A stretch of DNA of 38,262 nt. Source: DATDOR01 sp035512695 (GTDB lineage Bacteria; Chloroflexota; Anaerolineae; Anaerolineales; JABWBV01). Each line of letters opens with the position of its first letter. The first letter of the stretch is position 1. The stretch spans positions 1 through 38,262 of the forward strand of contig DATKDL010000028.1 in assembly GCA_035512695.1 (NCBI GenBank). Direction: 5' to 3'. The notes beneath the pieces were generated by a model, which was not told where the DNA came from, made no database searches, and saw nothing but the letters and a program-made list of their open reading frames with translations. Shown here one piece after another: positions 29,115 to 37,307 of the stretch. The translations under genes and the position numbers were made by a program.

Positions 29115-30898
29115 CAGGCCAGCTCCTGCTCCAGGCCGGTCTGCAACAAGCGGGAAAAAACCGAGCCCGGGTCGGCCAGCAGCGCCAGGCGATCGCCCTG
29201 TTCGAGAACTGCGCCGTCCTGCAGGATGGCGATCCGGTCCGCGCGGCGGATAGTCTCCAACCGGTGGGCGATGATGACGGCCGTTCGGCCCGCCAACAAC
29301 CGGGTGATCGAGCGTTCCAACCGGGCCTCCGTCACCGGATCGAGCCGGGAGGAGGCTTCGTCCAGGATGATCAGCCCCGGGTCCTTCAGAAAGATGCGGG
29401 CGAAAGCTAACAACTGCGCCTCACCGGCCGAGAGCCCTTCCCCGCCGGATTGCAGCCGCGTGTCAAGGCCTTCCGGGAACGACTCGACCCAGTCCCGCAG
29501 CTCGAGCGCCTCGAGCGCCTCGCGGATGCGTTCATCGCTGATCGTTCGGTCGAAAAAGCTCAGGTTGTCCCGCACGCTGGCGTTGAAGAGCTGGACGTCC
29601 TGAGTCACCACGCCGATGCGGGTTCGCAGCGAAGCGAAGCGAAGCCCGGGCAGCAGGCGCTTTGCGAGCAGGACGGCTCCTTCGTCGGGGTCGTAGAAGC
29701 GGGTCAGCAGCCGGGTGATCGTCGTCTTCCCTGAGCCGGTGCGGCCCAGCAGGCCGAGCACGGCACCCGGCGGCAGGTCCAGCGAGACGTCCGACAGCAC
29801 CCGTCGATTTTCCACCGGCTCCTCCTCGTCCGGCGCTTCGGTGGCGTCGGCATAGGCAAAGGAAACCCGGTCGAGCCGGACTTCGAGCGGTCCTGGAGGC
29901 AGCTCGTCCTTCCCGTCGACCAGCCCAGGCTGGAGCGCCAGCAGCTCACCGACCCGCCGCAAGCTGGCCCCGGCTTCCTGCAGGTCGTCCAGCTCCCGGA
30001 TGATGCCTTCGATCGGGCGGGTGAGCAGCTGGGTGTAGGCGACGATCAAGTAGGCCGTCCCGATCGTGATCGTCCCCTCCAGGTAGATCCAGGCCGCCAA
30101 TCCGAGGGCGATCGCCCCGCCGATCGAGAACAGGACGATCGTCAGGCCGAAGGCGCTGCTGCCGATCACGTCCGCGACCAGGGATTTGCGGAAATAAGCC
30201 CGGGCGCGCCGCGCCAGGCCGTGCAGAACATATGCGACGGCGCCGTTTGCGCGGATATCCTCCGTGCCGGAGAGACGTTCCTCGATAAAGCCAAAATAAC
30301 CGGCCCGGACCTCCTTGGCGGCGTTCCAGAGCGGGATCCCGATCGAGGCGAACCGGCCGAGCAGGATGATTGTGACCACGGCGAACCCGGTCAGCGCCGC
30401 GCCGACGCGGACATCGATGGTAAACAGCAGGACGAGGACTCCCACAAGCAGGACGGCGTTCCCGGCCAGCTGGACGACGAAGCTCGAAAAGAATCGGTTC
30501 AGGACCCCGGAATCCCCATCGACCCGCTCGATCAGCTCCCCCGGTGTGTGGGCGTTGTGGAATGGCAGATCCAGACTCAAGCAGTGCCGGGTCAGATCGG
30601 CCCGCAGGCGGTTTGTGGCGGTCAGGCCGATATCGGTCGCCAGGTAGGTCTGCCAGACGGTGGTGATTTGTGAGAGGAAGCTGATCCCCAGGAACAGCCC
30701 CCCGGTCCGGACCAGCGCCGGGACAGCCTCTCCGACCAGGGCCTGGTCGACGAAGCGGCCCAGGATGGCCGGCAGCCAGAGTTCGAGCCCGATCACGGCG
30801 CCGAACAGGACCAGCAGCCCGGCGGCTTTCGGCGCGTTCGGGCGCAGGTAGATGTTCAGGAAATTCCGGTAGAGCTGCGGGGGAGCGCCGGCGGCCAA
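29114..30898 (-). CDS. ABC exporter subunit with catalytic Glu and degenerate signature
   Basis: 594 residues with a membrane domain (about 20-320) and ATPase domain. Walker A is GRTGSGKT, signature LSAGEAQLL instead of LSGGQ, Walker B LIILDEASSRLD with catalytic Glu, H-loop IAHRL. This pairs with the preceding subunit to give one intact site. An insert with DATEAPDEEEPVE precedes Walker A. The start is uncertain: TTG at 30898 lies just after the stop of the small Cys-rich gene and gives LAAGAPPQLYRNFLNIYL, like the usual opening; an ATG at 30997 would overlap that gene entirely. I prefer the TTG. Confidence 0.85.
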   Translation of the reverse strand: MAAGAPPQLYRNFLNIYLRPNAPKAAGLLVLFGAVIGLELWLPAILGRFVDQALVGEAVPALVRTGGLFLGISFLSQITTVWQTYLATDIGLTATNRLRADLTRHCLSLDLPFHNAHTPGELIERVDGDSGVLNRFFSSFVVQLAGNAVLLVGVLVLLFTIDVRVGAALTGFAVVTIILLGRFASIGIPLWNAAKEVRAGYFGFIEERLSGTEDIRANGAVAYVLHGLARRARAYFRKSLVADVIGSSAFGLTIVLFSIGGAIALGLAAWIYLEGTITIGTAYLIVAYTQLLTRPIEGIIRELDDLQEAGASLRRVGELLALQPGLVDGKDELPPGPLEVRLDRVSFAYADATEAPDEEEPVENRRVLSDVSLDLPPGAVLGLLGRTGSGKTTITRLLTRFYDPDEGAVLLAKRLLPGLRFASLRTRIGVVTQDVQLFNASVRDNLSFFDRTISDERIREALEALELRDWVESFPEGLDTRLQSGGEGLSAGEAQLLAFARIFLKDPGLIILDEASSRLDPVTEARLERSITRLLAGRTAVIIAHRLETIRRADRIAILQDGAVLEQGDRLALLADPGSVFSRLLQTGLEQELA

Positions 30899-30905
30899 GG
30901 CGGTG

Positions 30906-31085
30906 CTAGCTTTCCGGCTCGGATAGCGGCGGGTTGAAATGGCGGCAGCGCCGCACCGGGAGGGCCGGGTATTTCGGCATGCTCGGGTCGAAAACATGCG
31001 CCCCGCACAGCCAGAAAACGCTCCCGGGTCTGCCGTGCACGCGGCGGGCGTGCCGGCAGCGCCGGCAGAGACCCGGGTTCCTCAC
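30906..31085 (-). CDS. Small Cys-rich, probably metal-binding protein
   Basis: 59 residues from a GTG at 31085 that overlaps the PepF stop (GTGA); an ATG at 31097 would add four. Cysteines are in GLCRRCRHA, FWLCGAH and VRRCRHF, together with a conserved-looking DPSMPKYPALPV. Homologues of this layout are short conserved proteins with a CxxC...C...C pattern that I take to bind zinc or iron-sulfur; no function is known to me. It sits between pepF and the ABC exporter in a coupled operon. Confidence 0.75.
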   Translation of the reverse strand: MRNPGLCRRCRHARRVHGRPGSVFWLCGAHVFDPSMPKYPALPVRRCRHFNPPLSEPES

Positions 31086-32896
31086 GACTCGGTCCATTCC
31101 TCCAGGCGGTCGACTACCTGCCGAAGGGTTTCGAAGGCCTGTTCGACTGGTTCCGGGCTCTCCAGGTCGACCCCGGCGCGTTTGAGGGCGTCGATCGGGT
31201 ACATGGACCCGCCGGCCTTGAGGAAGTCCAGGTAGCGGGCGGCGGCGGCGCCGGTTTTATCGGTCAGCACCTGGTAGGCCAGTGCGTGAGCGCCGGCGAT
31301 CCCCGTGGCGTACTGGTAGACATAATACTGGGAATAGAGATGCCCAAACTGCGCCCAGGTGATCCCCATCCGCTCCCGGTCCATCTGGAGCGTATCGCCG
31401 AAGCCCTCCGAAAAAAGATCGGCGCACAGGCCGTTCATTAAATCGGCGTTGACGGGCGCGCCGCGCTCGACCCGTTCGTGGACCTCGAGTTCGAACCGGG
31501 CCAGGGTCGGCATGATGAAGAAATAGCGCCGGAAGTTGGACATGGTCTCGTCGATCAGGGTGAGCTGGAAAGCCCGGTCCGGGTTGCTTTCGAAAAGGTG
31601 CGCCCGGGTTAAGGCCTGGTTGAAGTTGGAAGCTACCTCGGCGACGAAGAGCGAGTAATCCGAATAGACGTAGGGCTGGGCCATCCGTGAATAATAGGAG
31701 TGCAGCGAGTGGCCCAGTTCGTGCGCCAGGGTGCTCAGGCTGAAGAGCGTGTCGTCATAGCTCATCAGGATGTACGGGTAGGTGTCGTACGAACCCGAGG
31801 AGAACGCCCCGGCGGATTTTCCGGCGTTGATCGACCGGTCCACCCAGCGCTCCTCCAGGCAGCCGGCGCGCAGGACTTCGACGTACTCGCCTCCCAGCGG
31901 CCGCATCCCCTCGGCGATCCAATCGACCGACTGCTCGAAGGAGACGTCCGGGGGCCGGTCCGCCAGCGGCGCGACGGTGTCGTACCAGTGCAGATCGTCG
32001 TAGCCCAGGTGCCGGCGCCGCAGGTCCCAGTAGCGGTGCCACAGCGGGAGGTTGCGTTTAAAGACGTCGATCAGGTTGTAGAACACGCTGGTCGGGATCC
32101 GATTGGGGGCCAGGGAGGCCTCCAGGCAGCTGTCGTAGCCGCGCGCCTTCATCCGGAAGGCGTCGGTCTTGACGCTCCCCAGGAGGACGGCGGCGAGCGT
32201 GTTCTTGAAGGCCAGGTGACCGTCTGCATAGCGCTCGAAGGCCGACTGGCGCAGGGCGCGGTCCGGGTCGCTCAGCAGGCTGTCGATCGTGCCCTGGCCG
32301 ACGGGGTGCCGTTCACCGGTCGAGTCGACCGCGTCGGCAAAGGTCATGTCGGCGTCGGTGAGCTGGCTGTAGACGTTGCGGGAAGCCGACAGCGGATCGC
32401 TCGACAACGCCAATACTTCTTCGACCTCCCCGGAGCGGACATGCGCCTCGAGATGTTCCAGCCGCTCGAAGAAGTGGGCGTAGACCCGCAGCGCTTCAGA
32501 GCCTTCCATCCAGGCTTCCAGCTGCTCGAACCCGACGGCGATCATCTCGGCGTTGGCGTAGGCCGTCGCCGCGCGGACCTGGGCGAACATCCCGATGGCC
32601 TGCCCGCGCCGGGCCTGGGCGGCCTGGTCGTGGTTATCCTCCGTCGAACCGAGCAGGGCGTAGACGTAGACCCTGTCGGCCAGCCGATTAAGCCGCTCGG
32701 CGTCGCTGATATAGGCCAGGACCTGCCCAGGCCCTTCCCCCAGCCGGCCTTTATGCGCTGCCATCCCGGGGATCAGGCCTTTCACTTCCTCGAGGGCGGC
32801 TTCCCAATCGGCTTCGGTGGCAAAGATGGATTCGAGATCCCAGGTCTTCTCGACGGGGATATCTGCGCGGGGGGGCATTGTTGTGGGCTGCGACAT
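31082..32896 (-). CDS. pepF: Oligoendopeptidase F (M3 metallopeptidase)
   Basis: 604 residues. The zinc motif is LAHELGHSLHS (HExxH); the third ligand Glu follows in VAEVASNFNQ. The N-terminal PVEKTWDLESIFATEADWEAAL and the terminal LKAGGSMYPIDALKRAGVDL are the family ends. Degrades short oligopeptides in the cytoplasm. AGGAG precedes the ATG at 32896 by six bases. First gene of a four-gene operon with the small Cys-rich protein and the ABC exporter. Confidence 0.95.
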   Translation of the reverse strand: MSQPTTMPPRADIPVEKTWDLESIFATEADWEAALEEVKGLIPGMAAHKGRLGEGPGQVLAYISDAERLNRLADRVYVYALLGSTEDNHDQAAQARRGQAIGMFAQVRAATAYANAEMIAVGFEQLEAWMEGSEALRVYAHFFERLEHLEAHVRSGEVEEVLALSSDPLSASRNVYSQLTDADMTFADAVDSTGERHPVGQGTIDSLLSDPDRALRQSAFERYADGHLAFKNTLAAVLLGSVKTDAFRMKARGYDSCLEASLAPNRIPTSVFYNLIDVFKRNLPLWHRYWDLRRRHLGYDDLHWYDTVAPLADRPPDVSFEQSVDWIAEGMRPLGGEYVEVLRAGCLEERWVDRSINAGKSAGAFSSGSYDTYPYILMSYDDTLFSLSTLAHELGHSLHSYYSRMAQPYVYSDYSLFVAEVASNFNQALTRAHLFESNPDRAFQLTLIDETMSNFRRYFFIMPTLARFELEVHERVERGAPVNADLMNGLCADLFSEGFGDTLQMDRERMGITWAQFGHLYSQYYVYQYATGIAGAHALAYQVLTDKTGAAAARYLDFLKAGGSMYPIDALKRAGVDLESPEPVEQAFETLRQVVDRLEEWTES

Positions 32897-32959
32897 GGTC
32901 TGCTCCTGGTGTGATCTGAAGCCGTATTTTACGCAATAACGGTGAAAATGGGGACGGGG

Positions 32960-35839
32960 TCAGCGCGCTACGGTCAGGGTGTGCTCGGTCGATGAAACAT
33001 TGCCGGCCGTATCAACCGCTTCAACCCGGAGGGTGTGCTCGCCGGGGGCCAGGTCCAGGGCGAGGGCATACGGCGGCTGGGCCAGGGATGCGACCAGGCT
33101 GTCGTCCAGGTAGACGTCGACGCGGGCCAGCAGGACGTTGTCGGAGACCGAGAGTTGGACCGTCACGCTTGCGTCTTCGGGATCATCGAACGACTGGCCA
33201 TCCGCCGGGTACAGGATCGCCAGGTCCGGCGGTTGATTGTCGACCGTGACCTGGATGACGTGCGTCTCGACCCGGTTGTCCTCCCGTACGACCAGCAGCC
33301 GGACCGCGTACAGGCCGCTCAGCCCGGCCGTATCCCAACGCGCCAGCTCGCCGGACGCCACCTGGGTTCCCGACGACTCCCCGAGTTGAAGCCACTGCTG
33401 CGGGTTCAGACCTTGCCCGACCTGGACGCTGTACGATTGGAAACCCGGTCCGCCGGCCGAACCGACGATCGCCAGCTCCCCCGCGATATAGGCAAACATC
33501 GCCGGGGACTCGAGCCGAGCATTCGGCGAGGCCGGCGGGGGCTGGCTGACCAGGTCGTAATTCTCGGGCGGCACGGCATAGCCGGCCTCCACGGCCCAGA
33601 CCAGCGCCTCCGGCGGCGGGACCAGGTAGACTCGCTCCTCGATCAGTCCGGGCGGGGTGAAGACGGTCGCCAGGAGGCCGGTCTCGCGGTTGATTTCGAA
33701 CCGCCGGTAGAGGGTGTCCGTCTGGACCGGCTCGCTCCCCTGCAGGAAGATCTCGCGGACGATGACCGGACAGTCCGCGGTCGGGAGCTGGCCGGAAGGG
33801 TCGCAAACTTCGACTTCGACGATCCCCACCGGCTGCGACCAACCATCCGAGGGTAGATCCGCGGCGGCAAATTTGACCAGCCCGTGCCACAGCCCGGCCG
33901 CCGCCCCCGGGTCGACGGCGCCCTCGGCCTCCGGATCCGTACCGGCCGGATCGAACCCAACCCAGACCCCGACCGCCAGCCCCGAGGTGAACCCGACCGT
34001 CCAGGCGTCCCGGCCGTTCTGGGTGAAGCCGGTCTTGACCCCGGCCGGCCGGCCGATCTCGAGGGCGTTCGGGTGGCCGAGCGCCGGCCAGCGGGCGGTC
34101 TCATCGCTGAGGATATCGACCAGCGCGTACGCCAGCGGCGCCGACATGACCGGACGGGCCTGGGGTGGACCGGGCTCGTACCAGGTCCGCCCGCCGAGGT
34201 CCTCGACCCGCAGCACGGTGGAAGCCCGCAGAGGGACCGGATCGAGCGGAGAGGCCGGGTCCTCGTAGCCGATCAGGACGCCCTGGGTGCTCAAAGCCCC
34301 GAATGCGTGGACGCTCTCGAGCAGCGGGACCGCGCCGCCTTCGAAAATGAGGGGGCCCGTCTCGCCGGCGATCGATGGCAGCCCCGAGAGCGAAGCCGTC
34401 TCCCAGACGGCGGCCGGCCCGATCTGGGCCAGCAGCCCCGCCGCCGGAGCCAGGTAATCGCTGGCGAGGGCGATCCGGATCCGCACCGGGCCGTGAAAGG
34501 TCCCGTCCAGATTGGGAGAGGCGGATCCACCGTCCGGCAGCCGGGTGGGGATATCCCAGACCAGGGAACCCGGCGAGAGGCCGCGCGTGAAGGCGGAAAG
34601 GTAAACATACGGTGTGAGCAGCGAACCCGGAGGATGCGCCCCGGGCGATGCCTGCGCCCCACCTTCAAGGGAAAAAGCGGCGAAAGCGAGCACCTGACCG
34701 GAACGCGGGTCGATGACGGCCGTCTCCGCCGCCAGACCGGATCCCGGTTCGGTTCGTCCGGTTAAGGAGGGCAGCAGCCGGGCGGAGGTGCAGCCGGTGG
34801 GGATTTCAGGGGCGCCGCCCGCCAGCCGTTCCAGCTGGACGGTCAGAGCGCAGGCCGCTTCGGCCTGCAGACCGGCGTCGAGGGTCGTGTAGACCCGCAG
34901 ACCGCCGCGCATCAGAACGTCCCGGGGGATGTGCGGCGCCAGCTCCGCCAGGACCGCTTCAATGAACGCCGTCTCGGCGGTGACCTCGGCCGGCGGTTCG
35001 CCCCGGCCGGCCAGGGGCTCCGCCTGCGCTGCTGCGGCTTCTTCGGCCGTGATATCGCCGAGAGCCTGCATTTTGGCGAGGACTTCATCCCGTCGGACCC
35101 GCGCCAGCTCCGGGGTATCGAACGGGTTGAGGTGCGGGGCCTGCGAGATCGCCGCCAGGGCGGCGGCTTCGGCGAGGTCAAGGGCTGAGGCCGATCTCCC
35201 GAAATACAGCCGGGCGGCGGCTTCGGCCCCAAACGCCCCGTGCCCGAAATCGGCCGCGTTCAAATACCATTCCAGCACCTGTTCCCGGCCGAATTCGGCG
35301 ACGATCTGGGTGGCCAGCAGCTTTTCCCGCAGGGTCCGGCGCAGCCCTGGGGTCTCATCCCAGAACAGCAGCGCGGAGACCAGTTTCCAGGGGATCGTGT
35401 CCGGTTCGGCGGCGAACCAATCCGAGGTACGGATCCCCGGGTGGCTCCAGAAATCCGTGTCGCCGGCGGCGATCACGGCATCGGCCAGGACCGGCAATGG
35501 CGCCGCGAGCCCGTCCTGCCGGAGCGACAGGTAAGCGCCGGTCGGCGCCCGGGCGCCGAGGGTGGTCAGGGTCACGGCGCCGGTCCGGTCATAGATTTCA
35601 GTGGGCGCGGCCAGGGAGCCGGTCTGCGGGTCGAGCAGACCCGGGAGCACCTGCAGAGACGGCAGGTCCGCTGTCAGGCCGTTGTAGGTCACCGCCAGGG
35701 CCAACCCGGCGATCCCCAGAACGACGCTGAGCGCCGAAAACAGGCTCAGAAACCCGGCCCTGGCCCGCGGCGCATACGAACCCGCCCGGCGCCCCCGGTT
35801 CTTTTCGCGCCTGCGGACGATATCGACGGCGGATGGCAT
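32960..35839 (-). CDS. Class A penicillin-binding-protein homologue lacking catalytic residues
   Basis: 959 residues. One membrane helix (about 30-52), a GT51-like domain (about 110-260), a transpeptidase-like domain (about 370-680) and a C-terminal Ig-like repeat (PPDLAILYPADGQSF). Catalytic residues are lost: the GT51 ED dyad is GD (126-127), the GGSTITQQLxKN motif is EPDTIPWKLVS, SxxK is SLLT (406-409), SxN is SDY (460-462). Only KTG (602-604, VKTGFTQNGRDAW) and YLNAADFG/YFG structural elements survive. It looks like an extracytoplasmic scaffold or regulator. The ATG at 35839 is six bases after TACAAT (35846-35851) with no Shine-Dalgarno; upstream ATGs would overlap the divergent gene. Confidence 0.85.
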   Translation of the reverse strand: MPSAVDIVRRREKNRGRRAGSYAPRARAGFLSLFSALSVVLGIAGLALAVTYNGLTADLPSLQVLPGLLDPQTGSLAAPTEIYDRTGAVTLTTLGARAPTGAYLSLRQDGLAAPLPVLADAVIAAGDTDFWSHPGIRTSDWFAAEPDTIPWKLVSALLFWDETPGLRRTLREKLLATQIVAEFGREQVLEWYLNAADFGHGAFGAEAAARLYFGRSASALDLAEAAALAAISQAPHLNPFDTPELARVRRDEVLAKMQALGDITAEEAAAAQAEPLAGRGEPPAEVTAETAFIEAVLAELAPHIPRDVLMRGGLRVYTTLDAGLQAEAACALTVQLERLAGGAPEIPTGCTSARLLPSLTGRTEPGSGLAAETAVIDPRSGQVLAFAAFSLEGGAQASPGAHPPGSLLTPYVYLSAFTRGLSPGSLVWDIPTRLPDGGSASPNLDGTFHGPVRIRIALASDYLAPAAGLLAQIGPAAVWETASLSGLPSIAGETGPLIFEGGAVPLLESVHAFGALSTQGVLIGYEDPASPLDPVPLRASTVLRVEDLGGRTWYEPGPPQARPVMSAPLAYALVDILSDETARWPALGHPNALEIGRPAGVKTGFTQNGRDAWTVGFTSGLAVGVWVGFDPAGTDPEAEGAVDPGAAAGLWHGLVKFAAADLPSDGWSQPVGIVEVEVCDPSGQLPTADCPVIVREIFLQGSEPVQTDTLYRRFEINRETGLLATVFTPPGLIEERVYLVPPPEALVWAVEAGYAVPPENYDLVSQPPPASPNARLESPAMFAYIAGELAIVGSAGGPGFQSYSVQVGQGLNPQQWLQLGESSGTQVASGELARWDTAGLSGLYAVRLLVVREDNRVETHVIQVTVDNQPPDLAILYPADGQSFDDPEDASVTVQLSVSDNVLLARVDVYLDDSLVASLAQPPYALALDLAPGEHTLRVEAVDTAGNVSSTEHTLTVAR

Positions 35840-35845
35840 GCTGAC

Positions 35846-35851
35846 ATTGTA
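35846..35851 (-). promoter_or_regulatory. -10 element of the PBP homologue
   Basis: TACAAT six bases before the ATG at 35839. A consensus TATAAT (35870-35875, minus) lies further up and could be an alternative -10 giving a 24-base leader. Confidence 0.35.
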
Positions 35852-35887
35852 CATAAATTTCTCGATTTCATTATAGAATGGGTCCGA

Positions 35888-35983
35888 ATGTCCGAAACCG
35901 AGCGCGTTTACCAGTCCTTGTTCGACCGTCCGCCGATCGGGCTGTTCCGGATTCGGTCGTCCGGCGAGATCGGGCGAGGCTGA
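35888..35983 (+). pseudogene. Short open frame resembling the start of a PAS domain
   Basis: 31 residues, MSETERVYQSLFDRPPIGLFRIRSSGEIGRG, preceded by TAGAAT eight bases before the ATG. The LFDRPPIGLFRI..SGEI pattern resembles the opening strand of a PAS domain (lFe.aPiGif....G.i). It then stops eight bases before the next gene. It may be a decayed sensor gene or a chance frame. Confidence 0.25.
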
Positions 35984-35990
35984 CGAGACC

Positions 35991-36332
35991 ATGTCGCGTT
36001 GGATCAAGTTTCTGATCGCGATCGTCATCGGGGTGGCGATCGGCCTGTTCTACAGCTGGACCGTCAACCCGGTCCGGGTGGTCGATTCGACTCCCGATTC
36101 CCTTCGGCTGGACTACCGCGCGGATTACGTGCTGATGGTGGCCGAGGTTTACCAGCTCGAACGGGATCCGGACGCGGCCGCCCAGCGGCTGGGCAGGCTC
36201 GGCACGGATCCGGTGGTCCTGATCGTCCAGCAGGCCGTCGTGTTTGCGGAGACCGCCGGGTATCCGGAGATCGACCTGAACCTGCTCGTCCAGCTGCGCG
36301 ATGCGCTGCAAACCTGGAATCCGTCGCCATGA
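35991..36332 (+). CDS. Small membrane-anchored protein, paralogue of the next gene
   Basis: 113 residues: a membrane helix (about 5-24, FLIAIVIGVAIGLFYSWTV) followed by a helical extracytoplasmic domain with NPVRVVDSTPDSLRLDYRADYV. The next protein has the same layout: APVRYTDTLPFSLREDYKDEY. Both share the pattern P-V-R-x-x-D-x-x-P-x-S-L-R-x-D-Y-(R/K)-x-x-Y, followed by a helical TPR-like AxxRL stretch. Function unknown. The ATGA overlap with the next gene shows coupling. Confidence 0.8.
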   Translation: MSRWIKFLIAIVIGVAIGLFYSWTVNPVRVVDSTPDSLRLDYRADYVLMVAEVYQLERDPDAAAQRLGRLGTDPVVLIVQQAVVFAETAGYPEIDLNLLVQLRDALQTWNPSP

Positions 36333-37285
36333 GCGATACGCGCGGCCCCTGGTATCTCCTGACCGGCGTCCTGCTCGGCCTGGCCGGGGGCGTCCTGTGG
36401 GGCTGGTACGTGGCCCCTGTCCGGTATACCGACACCCTGCCGTTCAGCTTGCGCGAGGACTACAAGGACGAATATCGCACCCTGATCGCCCTGGCGTACG
36501 CCTACAACGGCGATCCGGGCCGGGCCCAATCCCGGTTGGATCTGCTCGGCGATCCGGTCCCGGCGGAGAGCCTGGCGGCCCTGGCTCAGCGGCTCAACGC
36601 CCAGGGGCGCCCGTCCCACGAGGTGCAGGCGGTCAGCGCGCTCGCCATCGTAGCCGCCGCGCCGCCTTCCGGTGTACCCACCGCCGTGCCGCTGACCGTC
36701 TTCCCCACGCTCACCCCCCCGCCGTCCGGGACGGGAACGGCAGGCATCGAGGATGCAACCGGGGACGGAGAAACCGCCGAACCCCTCCCGACCGGCACCC
36801 CCGATCCGGCAACGACGACCTCGACCCCAGCGACTCCCACCTCAACCGGCACCGCAGCGCCGACCGATCCGCCGGAACCCACCAGCACCGGGACCGGAAC
36901 AGCCGTTCCGACGGCGACCTCCTTCCCCACCGCCACACCGCTGCCGACCCAGGGAAGTCCCTTCATCCTCGATTCCCGGATCCTGACCTGCGCGGGACCG
37001 GGGGTACCGCTGCTGATCGTCCGCACCCTGGATACGGCCGGCTCCGGCGTCCCGGGGGTCGAGATCGTCCTCACCTGGCCGGGAAACGAAGAGCACATTT
37101 TCACAGGGCTCAAACCGGAGCTCGGCCTGGGATACGCCGATTTCGTGATGAATCCGGGAACCATCTACACGCTGCGCCTTGCAGACGGGTCGCAGCTGAT
37201 CACGGATATCACCCCCGAGCAGTGCGAGGGATCCGGTGGCCAGCAGGTCTGGGGCGTCCTCGAACTGACCTTTTTGCAGCCTTGA
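36329..37285 (+). CDS. Membrane-anchored protein with Thr/Pro-rich stalk and Ig-like domain
   Basis: 318 residues. An N-terminal membrane helix (WYLLTGVLLGLAGGVLWGWYV) leads to a helical domain paralogous to the upstream 113-residue protein. A low-complexity Thr/Pro/Ser stalk follows (about 120-215; genomic 36680-36955), typical of exported Chloroflexota proteins, then a beta-rich C-terminal domain (VPLLIVRTLDTAGSGVPGVEIVLTWPGNEEHIFTGLKPE). The ATG at 36329 is in the overlap with the preceding stop. The stalk suggests surface exposure and possible O-glycosylation; function unknown. Confidence 0.82.
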   Translation: MSDTRGPWYLLTGVLLGLAGGVLWGWYVAPVRYTDTLPFSLREDYKDEYRTLIALAYAYNGDPGRAQSRLDLLGDPVPAESLAALAQRLNAQGRPSHEVQAVSALAIVAAAPPSGVPTAVPLTVFPTLTPPPSGTGTAGIEDATGDGETAEPLPTGTPDPATTTSTPATPTSTGTAAPTDPPEPTSTGTGTAVPTATSFPTATPLPTQGSPFILDSRILTCAGPGVPLLIVRTLDTAGSGVPGVEIVLTWPGNEEHIFTGLKPELGLGYADFVMNPGTIYTLRLADGSQLITDITPEQCEGSGGQQVWGVLELTFLQP

Positions 37286-37294
37286 GATTCCTGC

Positions 37295-37300
37295 TACAAT
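37295..37300 (+). promoter_or_regulatory. -10 element of the leaderless J-domain gene
   Basis: TACAAT seven bases before the ATG at 37308, no Shine-Dalgarno. The best -35-like hexamer (TTGCAG, 37274) leaves only 15 bases. Confidence 0.35.
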
Positions 37301-37307
37301 CCCTTGC

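Noticed and set aside
31700..32914. A 404-codon + strand frame opposite pepF
   Set aside because: Shadow of the pepF codon pattern; no domain signature.
36680..36955. Low-complexity C/A-rich tract, considered as a DNA repeat array
   Set aside because: It encodes a Thr/Pro/Ser stalk with varied codons and no fixed unit.
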